In this document: in pieces, positions 1 through 9,308 of the stretch | Position numbering within the stretch: the first letter of the stretch is position 1 | How the letters are laid out: each line of letters begins with the position of its first letter | Source of the DNA: Deltaproteobacteria bacterium | GTDB lineage: Bacteria; Myxococcota; Kuafuiibacteriia; Kuafuiibacteriales; Kuafuiibacteriaceae | Reading direction: 5' to 3' | Length of the DNA: 64,000 nt | Assembly: GCA_016703535.1 (NCBI GenBank) | Contig: JADJBV010000001.1 | Location: 6,376,001 to 6,440,000, forward strand | The notes under the pieces: generated by a model | What the model saw: the letters and a program-made list of their open reading frames with translations, nothing else | Told to the model about the DNA's origin: nothing | Databases searched by the model: none | Position numbers and translations under genes: made by a program

Positions 1-94
1 ACCGTGCGAAGGGGCGCATGGCTGAAGCTATGCGCCGACTCCCTTGAATCTGACATCCTTCGGTTGACCGCCAGTGGCCGCGGCGGTGAGCTGT

Positions 95-114
95 GGTTGA
101 CTTTCGAGTCAACC
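95..114. promoter_or_regulatory. Perfect 8-bp inverted repeat before acyl-CoA dehydrogenase gene
   Basis: GGTTGACT and AGTCAACC are perfect inverse complements around TTCG. The repeat ends 19 bp before the start codon at 134 and just ahead of the GGAGAG ribosome binding site near 121. The size and symmetry fit a TetR-type repressor operator, a common control of fatty-acid genes. As RNA it would be a hairpin with a UUCG tetraloop in the 5' leader. The sequence does not decide between these, and no regulator gene lies beside it. Confidence 0.45.
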
Positions 115-133
115 TAGATCGGAGAGTTGTCTG

Positions 134-1903
134 ATGTCCTACCGCGCCCCCATCCGAGAGATGCGTTTCCTCCTCGAGGCCTTCGGCTACGAGCAGATCG
201 CGAGCCTTGATGCCTTTGCGTCCTACGACCTGGAGACCGCGGTCTCCCTGCTGGAGGAGACCGCCCAGTTCGGCATCAGCACCCTCTTGCCCCTCAACAA
301 GGTCGGCGACACCGAAGGCCTCAAGTGGGATCCCGAAACCGGCGCGGTGACCACCCCCACCGGCTTTCGGCAGGCCTACGCTCAACTCCGAGAGCACGGC
401 TTCATCGGGGTCACCGGGGCCGAAGAGTTTGGTGGCGGCGGCGCCCCCGAGACGGTCGGCATCTCCATGGGCGAGATCGGCGGGTCGTGCAACAAGTCCC
501 TCGGCATGTGCCCCGGCCTGAGCCGAGGTTTGGTCGAGGCCCTCGAGGAGCACGGCAGCCCTGAGCAGAAGAAGCAGTTCCTCCCCAACCTGATCAGCGG
601 CCAGTGGTCGGGCACCATGTGTTTGACCGAACCCCAGTGTGGAACCGACCTGGGCCTGGTGCGGATGCGGGCCGAACCCGAGGGACCCGCCTACCGGCTC
701 ACCGGCACCAAAATTTGGATCACCTTCGGTGAACACGACCTGACGGAGAACATCATCCACCTGGTGTTGGCTCGGCTCCCGGGCGCACCGGAGGGGATCA
801 AAGGCATCAGCACCTTCGTCGTGCCGAAGTATCGGCTCGACGACGGCAAGCCCAATCACGTCAAGTGCACCGGCCTCGAGCACAAGATGGGGATCCACGG
901 CTCCCCAACCTGCGTGATCGATATGGAAGGTGCCCTCGGTTACCTGATCGGCGAACCCCACAAGGGCATGAAGGTGATGTTCACGATGATGAACGCGGCC
1001 CGCCTCCACGTCGCGGTGGAAGGCATTTGCGGCGCCGAGATCGCCTACCAAACGGCGGTGGCCTTCGCGAAAGATCGCCGCCAGAGCCGCTCCCTCGATC
1101 CGGCCAAGCGGGACCCGAACGCCCCGGCCGACACCATTTTGGTGCACCCGGACGTGCGCCGAATGTTGCTCAACCAAAAGTCGACCAACGAAGCAATGCG
1201 CGGCCTCGCCATCTGGACCGCGATGCAGATCGACCTGTCACGCCACGCCAAAGACGAGAAGGTGAAAGAAGACGCCACCGACCTGGCGGCGCTCCTGACG
1301 CCGATCGCCAAGTCCTACTGCACCGAACGCGGGACCCACAACATCAGCGAAGCGATGCAGGTCTGCGGAGGTTCGGGGTACACCAAGGACTGGGGCATCG
1401 AGCAGTACTACCGGGACACTCGGATCACGATGATCTACGAGGGCACCAACCACATTCAGGCCCTCGACCTCCTCGGCCGCAAGCTGCCGATGAAGGGCGG
1501 TCGCCTGATGCAGGTGTTCAACGAGCGGGTCACCGATCTGATCCGCCGCAACGCCGAACGGCCCGAAATGGCGGAGTTCGTGGCGCACCTCAAGGGCGCC
1601 TCCAAGAAGCTCACCGGCATCACCATGGAGCTGGCCGGCAAGGGCATGGAGGATCAAGAGGAGGCTGGAGCCGCCGCGTCCAACTACCTCAACGTCTTCG
1701 CGTTGACCGCCTTGGCCTACGTCTGGTGCGTCCAGCTCGAGAAGGCCCTGTCCGAAGACTCGAACTTCGCCAAGACCAAGGTGAAGACCGCCCGCTACTT
1801 CTTCGAGAACGTGCTCCCGGAGCAAGACTCGTTGCTGACGATCATTCGGGCCGGCAAGAAGAACCTGATGGCCCTCGACGCCTCTGAGTTCGAGACCGCT
1901 TGA
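134..1903 (+). CDS. Acyl-CoA dehydrogenase, long form with extended C-terminal domain
   Basis: 589 residues, the usual length of the roughly 600-residue acyl-CoA dehydrogenases that carry an extra C-terminal domain (FadE5-like group); standard ones are about 380. These are cytoplasmic FAD enzymes that make the 2,3-double bond in acyl-CoA, the first step of beta-oxidation, passing electrons to ETF. Visible marks are the flavin-binding segment around 165-172 (TEPQCGTDLG), the GTKIWIT strand at 191-197, and the catalytic base in IYEGTNHIQ with Glu436. The start is set by GGAGAG 8 bp upstream. It appears to be a single-gene unit behind the inverted repeat at 95-114. Chain-length specificity cannot be read from the sequence. 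The family call is secure. Confidence 0.93.
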   Translation: MSYRAPIREMRFLLEAFGYEQIASLDAFASYDLETAVSLLEETAQFGISTLLPLNKVGDTEGLKWDPETGAVTTPTGFRQAYAQLREHGFIGVTGAEEFGGGGAPETVGISMGEIGGSCNKSLGMCPGLSRGLVEALEEHGSPEQKKQFLPNLISGQWSGTMCLTEPQCGTDLGLVRMRAEPEGPAYRLTGTKIWITFGEHDLTENIIHLVLARLPGAPEGIKGISTFVVPKYRLDDGKPNHVKCTGLEHKMGIHGSPTCVIDMEGALGYLIGEPHKGMKVMFTMMNAARLHVAVEGICGAEIAYQTAVAFAKDRRQSRSLDPAKRDPNAPADTILVHPDVRRMLLNQKSTNEAMRGLAIWTAMQIDLSRHAKDEKVKEDATDLAALLTPIAKSYCTERGTHNISEAMQVCGGSGYTKDWGIEQYYRDTRITMIYEGTNHIQALDLLGRKLPMKGGRLMQVFNERVTDLIRRNAERPEMAEFVAHLKGASKKLTGITMELAGKGMEDQEEAGAAASNYLNVFALTALAYVWCVQLEKALSEDSNFAKTKVKTARYFFENVLPEQDSLLTIIRAGKKNLMALDASEFETA

Positions 1904-1951
1904 GGCGCCCACGATCGGGCGATGTCGGTGGAAGACCATATCCAAGGGAGG

Positions 1952-2089
1952 TCAGGCGATAGACCAGCGCTTCTGCTTCCGCATCGGACCGGACATGCCG
2001 ACCGCCAAGCCGCCCACCAAGGCCCACCCTGCTTGTACGGCATCGAGAGCGAGGCAGATCGCCCGCAGGGTGTCCACGATTCGGGTCAT
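1952..2089 (-). pseudogene. Broken nucleotidyltransferase (toxin-like) gene
   Basis: The frame begins at 2089 with ATG overlapping the stop of the small gene upstream (ATGA), the layout of a translationally coupled pair. It reads 45 residues, including WALVGGLAV, the hallmark start of AbiEii/MNT-type nucleotidyltransferases, then hits a stop at 1952. Shortly after that motif the neighbouring frame continues with DAEAEALVYRLTSLGYG, the next conserved part of the same family. The intervening catalytic segment, normally with a Thr-Arg-Asp-x-Asp type motif, is missing. The pattern is an internal deletion with frameshift, and the 3' part has been lost towards the acyl-CoA dehydrogenase. No active enzyme can be made. 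Confidence 0.6.
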
Positions 2090-2355
2090 CGTCGGTGCGG
2101 CCAGTCGATGACGCGGCCTTCTGCGTCCCCGTGCTCCGCACCGGGCCGATCCGCGAGCCAGGCCTCGACTCGCGCTTCGATGACCTCCGGGCCCGCCTGC
2201 GGATCTTCGCGCCGAAGCCGGGCCCGCGTCATCTCTTCGGCGAGCTCCGCGAGATCGACCAACACCTTGAACCGCTCCTGCGCTTCCTCCGGCGTCATCG
2301 CCATGTAGCGCAGGATATCACCGTCTCGCCCGCATGCCCAAGGTGCCTCGGTCAT
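2086..2355 (-). CDS. Small antitoxin-like protein paired with nucleotidyltransferase
   Basis: 89 residues, hydrophilic and mostly helical in look, with the pattern LAELAEEMTRARLRRE followed by an Asp-Gly-rich tail. Short proteins with this helix are commonly encoded directly before AbiEii-like nucleotidyltransferases and are annotated as antitoxin-like. Here the stop overlaps the start of the broken nucleotidyltransferase at 2089 by ATGA, which supports that reading. A second start at 2304 (Met-Ala-Met-Thr-Pro) is about as plausible; no strong ribosome binding site decides it. With its partner dead, the gene may be a free-standing remnant. The antitoxin role is inferred from context. Confidence 0.6.
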   Translation of the reverse strand: MTEAPWACGRDGDILRYMAMTPEEAQERFKVLVDLAELAEEMTRARLRREDPQAGPEVIEARVEAWLADRPGAEHGDAEGRVIDWPHRR

Positions 2356-2475
2356 GTTCAGCCGACGGTCGACACTCGGCCGCCGAGAGCCCGCCCGTCC
2401 TATCCGTCAACTCCGGCCTCGGCAGTTGAGCCATCGGTCGAGCACTCTTCCCACGCTAGGTCTTGGGACCTGGTT

Positions 2476-2727
2476 GTGAATGGGAGCCTGCTTGGGCGAG
2501 AAGCCTACGAGCGGTACGCCGAACGGGTGCGCCTTGCCGCCGAACGAGGGGTTGAGTACAAAGGCCATCTCTGGGTGGAGGCGCCTTTTGTGGCTGGTTT
2601 CGACGGCAAGCCCACCTCAAAGGCCATGCACCTGGTCGCCAGCAGCCTCGGCTTCCGAACTCCAACACCATGCAAAGTCAGCCACCGTCCGAGCCCCGCA
2701 CCAAAGAAGATTGGGACTTTTATCTGA
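2476..2727 (+). other. Possible orphan or remnant open frame before the DUF695 gene
   Basis: From a GTG at 2476 the plus strand reads about 60 residues with codon use like real genes here (charged, with YERYAERVRLAAERG and a GKPTSKAMHL segment). It then runs out of register into the next gene's start at 2670. I do not recognise it. It has no clear ribosome binding site and overlaps the following gene by 58 bp. It may be the relic of a gene cut at both ends, or simply non-coding. The rest of 2356-2669 shows nothing else definable beyond possible promoter sequence for the next gene. Confidence 0.25.
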
Positions 2728-3554
2728 CGCAGGTCGAAGGCCAAGCCACCTCGATCAACCTGAACCTCGCGTTGCGCGAGACGGCACCGCTCAAGGATCG
2801 GCCGCAGCTCTTGCGGGTCCGCCTTCATCTGCGGTTGCCGGGGCCCAGCGGTCTGTCGAGCAACGAAGAGTTCGAGTCGCTGAACCACATCGAGGACCGG
2901 ATGGTCGGCGCTCTTCAAGCCGACGCTCTGCTTTTCGTGGGCCGGTGCACCGGCGCGGGCCTTCGCGAGTTCTTCTTCTATGGCAGCGATCCCAGAGGAT
3001 GGGAGTCCCGCGTCGCCGAGGTGATGAAGTCCTTCGCCGACTACCGCTTCGAGGCCACCACCAGCCCAGACCCGGAGTGGAGAAGTTATCTGGAGTTCCT
3101 CTACCCGAACCCGGAACAGATGCAGTCGATCCAAAACCGACGCGTCTGCTTGTCGCTCCAGCAACACGGCGACCCGCTGACCGAACCTCGGCCCATCGAC
3201 CACTTCGCCTACTTCCCGGACGAGGCCGCACGGGCCCGCTTCGTCGAGCGCGCCAAGAGCCTGGGGTTCGAACCGGAGCTGCTCCCCTCGGGCCCAGGCG
3301 GGTCGAGCAAGGTCGGCGTGCAGCTGGTCCGCGTCGACGTTCCGACCTTAGAAGGGATCGACGCGATCACCTTGCCGCTGCACCGCGAAGCCCTGGCCCA
3401 GGGTGGCGAATATGACGGCTGGGGCAGCCCAATCCCCGGCGCGGACCAGACCGGGACCCCAAGCAAGCCCGACCCTACAGCGCTCAAAGCACTGCTTGCC
3501 CTCTTCGGACTCGCGCTCGCGATCGTGGTTTTTGGGTTGTTGACTGGAAAGTGA
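2670..3554 (+). CDS. DUF695 / RraB-like protein with C-terminal membrane anchor
   Basis: 294 residues. Residues 1-140 resemble DUF695 (TKEDWDFYLTQVEG at the start). Residues about 145-245 resemble the regulator of RNase E activity family RraB (HFAYFPDEAARARFVERA, then a strand with VQLVRVDVP). DUF695 followed by an RraB domain is a known bacterial arrangement. A hydrophobic helix at about 270-290 ends in TGK and would anchor the protein in the membrane with the domains in the cytoplasm; that tail is not usual for the family. RraB of E. coli inhibits RNase E, but this has not been shown for the DUF695 fusions, so function stays open. It converges on tssF with 35 bp between stops. Confidence 0.75.
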   Translation: MQSQPPSEPRTKEDWDFYLTQVEGQATSINLNLALRETAPLKDRPQLLRVRLHLRLPGPSGLSSNEEFESLNHIEDRMVGALQADALLFVGRCTGAGLREFFFYGSDPRGWESRVAEVMKSFADYRFEATTSPDPEWRSYLEFLYPNPEQMQSIQNRRVCLSLQQHGDPLTEPRPIDHFAYFPDEAARARFVERAKSLGFEPELLPSGPGGSSKVGVQLVRVDVPTLEGIDAITLPLHREALAQGGEYDGWGSPIPGADQTGTPSKPDPTALKALLALFGLALAIVVFGLLTGK

Positions 3555-3589
3555 CGTGGGTCCCCATGCCCATGTCGTCTCCGCCCTGC

Positions 3590-5254
3590 TCAGCTGAAGG
3601 TGAAGACTCGGCCGCTGGGGAGGGCTTCGATGGTGAGCTCGGCCAGCGCGTGATCGCCGGGCCGTTGGTAGAGACGGTGGAGGATGGCGCCGAGGAGGTG
3701 GACCTCACCGAGACCGGAGAGCTGATCTTCGGCGACCTGGACCTTCACCTGGCGGACGGGCTGCATCATGCGATGGTGCAGGCGTTCGGTGGCCTGGGCC
3801 TCCACGGCGACGATCAGGCGGCTGGGGAGGTCGGAGCTGTCGGGCAAGGCCTGGCGCAGGGCTTGGCGGAGGCCTTCGGTGTCTTCCAGGCTGTGGGTGG
3901 TGGCGGCGAAGAGGGCGAGGAGGCCCCAGAGGCGATCGCGGCCGACAGCGCCGGGGACCGAGGGGCGTACCGGGCCGATGTTCTCGAGCTCGAGGAACGC
4001 GGGGGTCGCCGAGGTGGGGACCGAGATGTCACCGGGCCCAAGTTTGGCGGTCAAGGTGCCGTCGGTGGCGGTCAACCACACCGACACCCGTTCGGCGTCG
4101 GGGGAGCGGGGGTTGCCTTCCCGATCGACGATGGCCACGTAGACCTCACCGCTGGCGGCCTCGCTGGCCCGGCGCAAGACCTGGTAACGGGGCACCTCGT
4201 CTTCCAGATCGGTGCGACGGGCGTCGAGGGGGACGTAGTCGAGGAACGCCCCGCCTTGGCGAGCGTAGCCACCCACGCGTTCTACTGAATATACCGATCC
4301 ACCGGCCGGAGCCGCCACCCGCAGTTCGGTCACACCTTCGCCGACCGCGAGATCGATCCGTTCACTGCCCGAGAGGTTGAGCACCGGGGTGTAGCCCAAG
4401 CCAAAGTGGGCAGGCTCCAGGGCCAACTCTTCGGTGAGGGGTCCCAGGCGGAACACCAGGCGGAACTGATCGCTCAAGCGCCCCGGGGGTAGGCGCTCCA
4501 GCTGGCTGAGCTCAAAGGCCCAAAACTTCTCCCTGAAGAAGAAGAACTCCTCGAGGAGGCGCAGGCCCGGCAGGGGCGTCGGTTGGTGGGGGATCAACGC
4601 TTGATCGTCGCCCAGGCCCCAGGGCTCCAGCGCCGCCGCCGGCAACTCCAACACCGTCTGGCCGGCGGGATCTTGGAGCTCCACCCCCCGGAGCTCGTGG
4701 GCCAACCAGAGGTAGAGCCGATCTCGCACGGCCTCGGGCGCGTGGAGATGAAAACGCAGGCGCTGCAGGCCCAAGGTGTCGAGTTGGGTTCCGGCGGTGA
4801 GGTGAAAGTGCAAGTGAAGTTGCAGATCCGAAGGCCGGGGTCGGACCAGCTGGACCAGCTCCACGGTCATCGGCAACACCTCGACCGAGTTGGCGGTGCG
4901 GAAGGAGCAGGCCCGCCCCTCCACCTTGATCGATCGGACCGGGGTGTCGGCGGGCACCAGGTAGGCCTGCTGGAGGTCGTCTTCGTTCTTGAAGCGCAAC
5001 AACGCCGCGGCCGGCCAGGGGCGCAGGTATTGGGGCCAGAGGCGCTCGAAGAGCGGGTGCAAGATCTCCGGCAGATCGTCGCCGATCCGCTGTTGGGTCC
5101 GGGCAAAAAGCAGGGCCGCGCCTTCGAACAAACGCTCCAGGGAGACGTCGCCCTGACGCTCCGAAACCAAGTGAGCGATCTCGGGATATTCACCGGCCAG
5201 ACGACGGGCCAAGGCGCGCAAGTAGGCCAGCTCCGCCCGGTAGGTCTCGAGCAT
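3590..5254 (-). CDS. tssF: Type VI secretion baseplate protein TssF
   Basis: 554 residues, near the usual 580-620. TssF (VasA/ImpG) is a cytoplasmic wedge protein of the T6SS baseplate, working with TssG, TssE and TssK. The N-terminus has the family pattern: a YRAELAYLRALARRLAGEYP helix, then ERLFEGAALLFARTQQRI with DDLPEILHPLFERLWPQYLRP. The rest is the beta-rich domain II/III. The ATG at 5252-5254 overlaps the tssM stop by one base, so translation is probably coupled. It is the last gene of the minus-strand operon. TssG, normally next to TssF, does not follow; a 35-bp gap leads to a convergent unrelated gene. Confidence 0.93.
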   Translation of the reverse strand: MLETYRAELAYLRALARRLAGEYPEIAHLVSERQGDVSLERLFEGAALLFARTQQRIGDDLPEILHPLFERLWPQYLRPWPAAALLRFKNEDDLQQAYLVPADTPVRSIKVEGRACSFRTANSVEVLPMTVELVQLVRPRPSDLQLHLHFHLTAGTQLDTLGLQRLRFHLHAPEAVRDRLYLWLAHELRGVELQDPAGQTVLELPAAALEPWGLGDDQALIPHQPTPLPGLRLLEEFFFFREKFWAFELSQLERLPPGRLSDQFRLVFRLGPLTEELALEPAHFGLGYTPVLNLSGSERIDLAVGEGVTELRVAAPAGGSVYSVERVGGYARQGGAFLDYVPLDARRTDLEDEVPRYQVLRRASEAASGEVYVAIVDREGNPRSPDAERVSVWLTATDGTLTAKLGPGDISVPTSATPAFLELENIGPVRPSVPGAVGRDRLWGLLALFAATTHSLEDTEGLRQALRQALPDSSDLPSRLIVAVEAQATERLHHRMMQPVRQVKVQVAEDQLSGLGEVHLLGAILHRLYQRPGDHALAELTIEALPSGRVFTFS

Positions 5255-8200
5255 CAGCTGCTCCGCTTGCAGCTCAGCTCGAAGCTGCTGCGCTCGAAGA
5301 ACGGGTTGAGGCGCCCGGTGGTGCGCACCCGGAACGGGATCTCCAGCTGGAGCTGCTTGAACTTGAAGCGGGCCTCGAACCAGCCGCCCGCCGAAGCAAC
5401 GGCCTTGCTGCGATCGAAGAGCCGGAACAAGGCCCAGTCGCCGGTGGCCTCGAAGCCCGGGGGCAACTCACCTCGACCCTCCAAGGTGACCGCGGCCCGG
5501 CCCAACTTGGCCGGCCAGTGGTAACTCCAGGTTTCGGTCGGCCCAAAGCGGTAGGTGTTGCGTTCGTCCCCCGACTCCAAGGTGACGCCGCTGACCACCG
5601 TCGCTTTGCCGGACAGGGTAGCGGTCAGCGGCACGATCTGGATCTCCCGGGTCAACTTCTCTTGGTCGTTGGGGAACAAGGTCGAGCGGATCAACCAGGC
5701 CCGAGTGTAGAACTCGACGACCTCGGCCGGGATCTGTCGGGCGCCCTTCACCTCAAAGACGTCGCCGCGCCGCACCAGATCGTTCTTGAGATAAGTGTCG
5801 TAGAACTCCCAAGCTGTCCCTTTGGGCCCAAAGAAGGCGATCACCGCGTCGAGCAACGCGTCTTCGCTGGCGCCCCGGGTGAAGGGGTAACGACCCGACA
5901 GGCTCTCGTAGTAGACATCGCAGACGCTGGCCGCAAAAGAGCTGGTCATGCGCTGCACCCGCTCCAGCTCGGCTTTGTCGGCGGCGCCCCGGAGTGGCCC
6001 GTACAACAAGGGCTCCAGCAGGGTGCGCATCTTTTCGTTGAAGGGATCGAGGACCTGTTCGGTGACCCGGCGCGCGTCGTCGACCACCGGCTTCAGTTGT
6101 TTGGGATCGGCCTCTTGGTCCGTCTCGTATTTGGCGAGTTCGGCCCGGACCGCCGAGATCTGGCCGTGATATTCGGACAACAAGGAGACCGGCTTTTGTC
6201 CGTCGGCGCCGGGGCTGGGATCGATCAACTCGAAGATCGGCTGCCACGCGAGCTGGGCCTTGTTTTTGGGGAGCTCCGGCTTCACCTCGCCCAGGGCACC
6301 GGCGATGTCCTTGGCCTTGCCGACCAACATCTTCTGCGCGAAGCCCGCACCTTCACTCGCCGCGGTCGGGAACTCGAACTGCTGCTGGATCGCTCGGAGC
6401 AACACCTCGTAGGCGTAGGGACGTTCGGTCAAGGCCTCGAGGACTCGGCGAGCCTCCACCAGGGTCTCGGCGTCGTTGACCCGCAGCTCCCGCAAGAAGC
6501 GGAACCAGTGATCGGCGAACTTCTCCAGGTAGAGGTCCCGGAAGTGTTCGGCCAACTTTCGATCGTCCTCGTATTCGCCCAAAACCCAGGCGTCTACGCC
6601 CTCGGGCGTTTCGCCCAACTTGGAGCGCACCAACTTCCAACCCGCCCGTGAATACAGGCCCGGCACCGCGTATCCGGCGGTCAAGGCGCCATGAGCCCGG
6701 CCCCCCAACAGCTCCCTCAAGGTCACCGGTTGTGAACCTTGGGCGGCCTCGGCCACCAGCCGGTGGTATTCGGCGTCCCGCTCCTTCAGCGACTTCCTGG
6801 CGCTTTCGATGATCCCGTCGTCCGGGTTGGCCCAGCGGGCCGCGCCGCTCTGCACCAACGACAAATAACGGGCGATCAACTTGGACAGGACGGCCTGCTC
6901 CTTGGCCACCTCGGGGTGCAGCTGCTTCTTCCACTGCTCCAACAAGACCGGGGTCGCGAAGGCCACCTCCAGGTGTTCCCGTTGGGTGGTCAACATCAGG
7001 TAGGTCTTGAGCAGGTCGTAGTCGGCGACCACGTTTTGGGCACCGCCGGTGCTGACCATGTCGGTCAACGTCGCCTCCAGCTCCAAGGCGGTGGGGTCGA
7101 CAAACACTCGCTTCAGCTGGGCGGCGTAGAAGCGGGACAAGGGCGGCAACAAGGTGGGCCCTACAAAAAAGCCGGCGCCGTACCCGATCGGCAAGTTGGC
7201 TTGCAAAACCTCGAGCTGGGCGATCGAGTCACCGACCCCGGCCAAGGCGGTCAACCCAGCGATCACCTCGGTGGGCTGATCGCTGTCTTGGCCTTTGGTG
7301 GCTTCGGCCCGGGCCACAACCTCTTGGGTGAGGGCCTGGTTGTTGATGGTCCCGGCGATGGACAAGCCGAGCACCAAGAGGCCCACCGCGACCCCGGCGA
7401 TCAATCCACCCACCTGGACCCGGGCCCGCCGTTGACGGCCCAAGACCGAAAGACCGCCGCGGCCAACGTCGGCGAAGGCGACCTTGCCGTAGAGATCGTG
7501 GAGGAAGTAGCCCTTGGTTTCGGCGGGCTTCTCGACCGGGACCTTGACCGGCACCAACCCAAAACCGCGCCGCACCTCGGCCAAGACCCGATCGATGGTC
7601 CGCCCGTCTTGGTGAGCGCTGGTGAAGTACACGCCCCCCAGCGGCGATCGTTCCCCGTAGCTGTTGGGTTGGAGCAAGACCCGCAGGAAACGCTGCAAGG
7701 GAACTTGCGTGGCGCGGAGCTGCGAAGGGAGTTGATAGGCCCGCCCCCGCTCCTTGGGCTGGCACTCCACCAGCCGAGCCCGAACGTGTTCGTGGAGCCG
7801 TTGGTAGAGGTGTTGGTAGGCCTCGGGCAAGGTGGCCTCGGGATCTCCTTCGGGCACGGCGAAGCCCAAGGTCTGTCCTCGAGTGGCGCCGGCCAACCCC
7901 GAGAAGGCCTCGACGAAGCCCGGCAAGACGTCGCTCTTGCAAAAGACCAGATACACCGGCGGCAGGCGCTCCAACCCGGCGATGCTTTCGTGGAGCTGAC
8001 GTCGCAGCCGGGTGGCCAAGGCATCGGCGGCCTCTGGCGCCCCCAACAGGTCCCCCAGCGGCACACACAACAGGATGTTCTCCACCGGGACCGCGGCCTT
8101 GCGCAGGACGGTCAACACCTCCAACCACTCGTCGTGATCCGGGCCGTCCTCCCGTTGGCCGTAGCGACCGGCGGTGTCGACCACCACGCCGTTTTTGGCG

Positions 8201-8646
8201 AACCACCACTCGATGTCGGTGGTGGGATCTTCGGGCTTGGCTTCGCCCAAGGTGGTCAGCTGAAAGTCGAGGCGGGAGCGGCGCAGGATCGAGGTCTTGC
8301 CCACGCCGCTGGGGCCGATCATCAAGGTCCAAGGCAAACGGTGGAGGCCCGGGCCTTGGGCGCCGGCGGTTTTGGAGGAGGCCAAGGCCACGCCGACCTT
8401 TTGCAACTTGGCTTGCAAACGTGCCTTCACCTCGGGCGCCACCACCCGAGCCGACGAAGGTTGGTCGGCCCGTTTGGCCTTTTGGCTCTTGATGATCCGA
8501 AAAACGACGAAGCCGAGGTACGGCAACAGCAATAACGCCGCCACGCCAAGCTGCACGCCGGACGACAGCCCAAGGCCCGCGCCGAAGACGAACAACGCCG
8601 CCACCAGGGCCACCAACACCAACCCCACGATGATCAACAACACCAT
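5254..8646 (-). CDS. tssM: Type VI secretion inner-membrane protein TssM (IcmF)
   Basis: 1130 residues, typical of TssM. It forms the inner-membrane channel complex with TssL and binds the lipoprotein TssJ in the periplasm. Two N-terminal membrane helices (about 2-24 and 33-52) precede a cytoplasmic GTPase-like domain with Walker A GPSGVGKTS (111-119) and DTAG (157-160). A third membrane helix lies at 413-434. A long periplasmic part follows, with the beta-rich C-terminal domain that contacts TssJ. Both nucleotide-binding motifs are intact, so hydrolysis is possible. The start is 4 bp after the tssL stop. The call is secure. Confidence 0.96.
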   Translation of the reverse strand: MVLLIIVGLVLVALVAALFVFGAGLGLSSGVQLGVAALLLLPYLGFVVFRIIKSQKAKRADQPSSARVVAPEVKARLQAKLQKVGVALASSKTAGAQGPGLHRLPWTLMIGPSGVGKTSILRRSRLDFQLTTLGEAKPEDPTTDIEWWFAKNGVVVDTAGRYGQREDGPDHDEWLEVLTVLRKAAVPVENILLCVPLGDLLGAPEAADALATRLRRQLHESIAGLERLPPVYLVFCKSDVLPGFVEAFSGLAGATRGQTLGFAVPEGDPEATLPEAYQHLYQRLHEHVRARLVECQPKERGRAYQLPSQLRATQVPLQRFLRVLLQPNSYGERSPLGGVYFTSAHQDGRTIDRVLAEVRRGFGLVPVKVPVEKPAETKGYFLHDLYGKVAFADVGRGGLSVLGRQRRARVQVGGLIAGVAVGLLVLGLSIAGTINNQALTQEVVARAEATKGQDSDQPTEVIAGLTALAGVGDSIAQLEVLQANLPIGYGAGFFVGPTLLPPLSRFYAAQLKRVFVDPTALELEATLTDMVSTGGAQNVVADYDLLKTYLMLTTQREHLEVAFATPVLLEQWKKQLHPEVAKEQAVLSKLIARYLSLVQSGAARWANPDDGIIESARKSLKERDAEYHRLVAEAAQGSQPVTLRELLGGRAHGALTAGYAVPGLYSRAGWKLVRSKLGETPEGVDAWVLGEYEDDRKLAEHFRDLYLEKFADHWFRFLRELRVNDAETLVEARRVLEALTERPYAYEVLLRAIQQQFEFPTAASEGAGFAQKMLVGKAKDIAGALGEVKPELPKNKAQLAWQPIFELIDPSPGADGQKPVSLLSEYHGQISAVRAELAKYETDQEADPKQLKPVVDDARRVTEQVLDPFNEKMRTLLEPLLYGPLRGAADKAELERVQRMTSSFAASVCDVYYESLSGRYPFTRGASEDALLDAVIAFFGPKGTAWEFYDTYLKNDLVRRGDVFEVKGARQIPAEVVEFYTRAWLIRSTLFPNDQEKLTREIQIVPLTATLSGKATVVSGVTLESGDERNTYRFGPTETWSYHWPAKLGRAAVTLEGRGELPPGFEATGDWALFRLFDRSKAVASAGGWFEARFKFKQLQLEIPFRVRTTGRLNPFFERSSFELSCKRSS

Positions 8647-8650
8647 GGGT

Positions 8651-9307
8651 TCAGCTCCGCACCGCGCCGATCCGCTCGGCAGCGTTGGCCGCGGACTGCC
8701 GGGTGTAGGCCAATAGGCCGAGGCCGATCAAAAGCGAAAGGCCCAACACCGACAGGCCGATCACCAGGCCCGGGAAGGGGCGCCGCCGCCCACCCCCTTG
8801 GAGCCGAGGCACCCCGTCGGGCGAAAGTTCCTCGCCCCCCGAGACCTCCAGGCCGGCCAAAGTTGCGGCCATGATCCGAGGCAACTCTTCGGACTTGCCG
8901 ATCCGGTGGCGACCCAAAAACCCAAGGCCCAAGCAGAGGTGATAAACCTCCAACACGCCGGGGGATCGTTGGCGCACCACCTCCAGCCGTTCGTAGAAGC
9001 GTACGCCGGCCATCCGCTCGTTGTAGAGCTCGGCCTGAAGTGGCCTCGAGGCCCACTCCAACTTGCCGCTCCACTGGCTGAACTGGATCACCTCGTCGAT
9101 GAGGGCGGTCAGCGCGTATCGCGCGTCGTCGATGTCCCCCGGGCTGTGGCCGGCTCGGCGCGCCTCCTGCTGAAACCGCTCCAGCGCCGCTTTGATCTTG
9201 AGGTTGGCGGTGGGGGCGTCGGGCAACTCACTGTGGCCCTCGGCGATCTGCGAGGCGCAGAGCAGGAGCTCTTGCGCCAGCTCGGCCAGCGGCACCGGCG
9301 CGTTCAT
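8651..9307 (-). CDS. tssL: Type VI secretion inner-membrane protein TssL (DotU family)
   Basis: 218 residues, the short TssL form without a peptidoglycan-binding OmpA domain. The cytoplasmic DotU helical domain fills residues 1-165 (IDDARYALTALIDEVIQFS, then FYERLEVVRQR and EVYHLCLGLGFLGR, all family signatures). One C-terminal membrane helix (about 181-201) follows, with a short periplasmic tail. TssL binds TssM and is a docking site for the baseplate. One base separates it from the tssK stop. Because this form has no OmpA domain, cell-wall anchoring of the complex would need a separate protein such as TagL, which is not seen in this window. Confidence 0.94.
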   Translation of the reverse strand: MNAPVPLAELAQELLLCASQIAEGHSELPDAPTANLKIKAALERFQQEARRAGHSPGDIDDARYALTALIDEVIQFSQWSGKLEWASRPLQAELYNERMAGVRFYERLEVVRQRSPGVLEVYHLCLGLGFLGRHRIGKSEELPRIMAATLAGLEVSGGEELSPDGVPRLQGGGRRRPFPGLVIGLSVLGLSLLIGLGLLAYTRQSAANAAERIGAVRS

Positions 9308-9308
9308 C

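Noticed and set aside
1904..1951. Rho-independent terminator after the acyl-CoA dehydrogenase
   Set aside because: A 5-bp CGCCC/GGGCG stem is present but without a T-run; too weak to call.
6739..8535. Long open frame on the plus strand opposite tssM
   Set aside because: Antisense shadow of a G/C-rich gene; composition is Gly/Gln/Leu-rich without family motifs, while the minus strand encodes a clear TssM.
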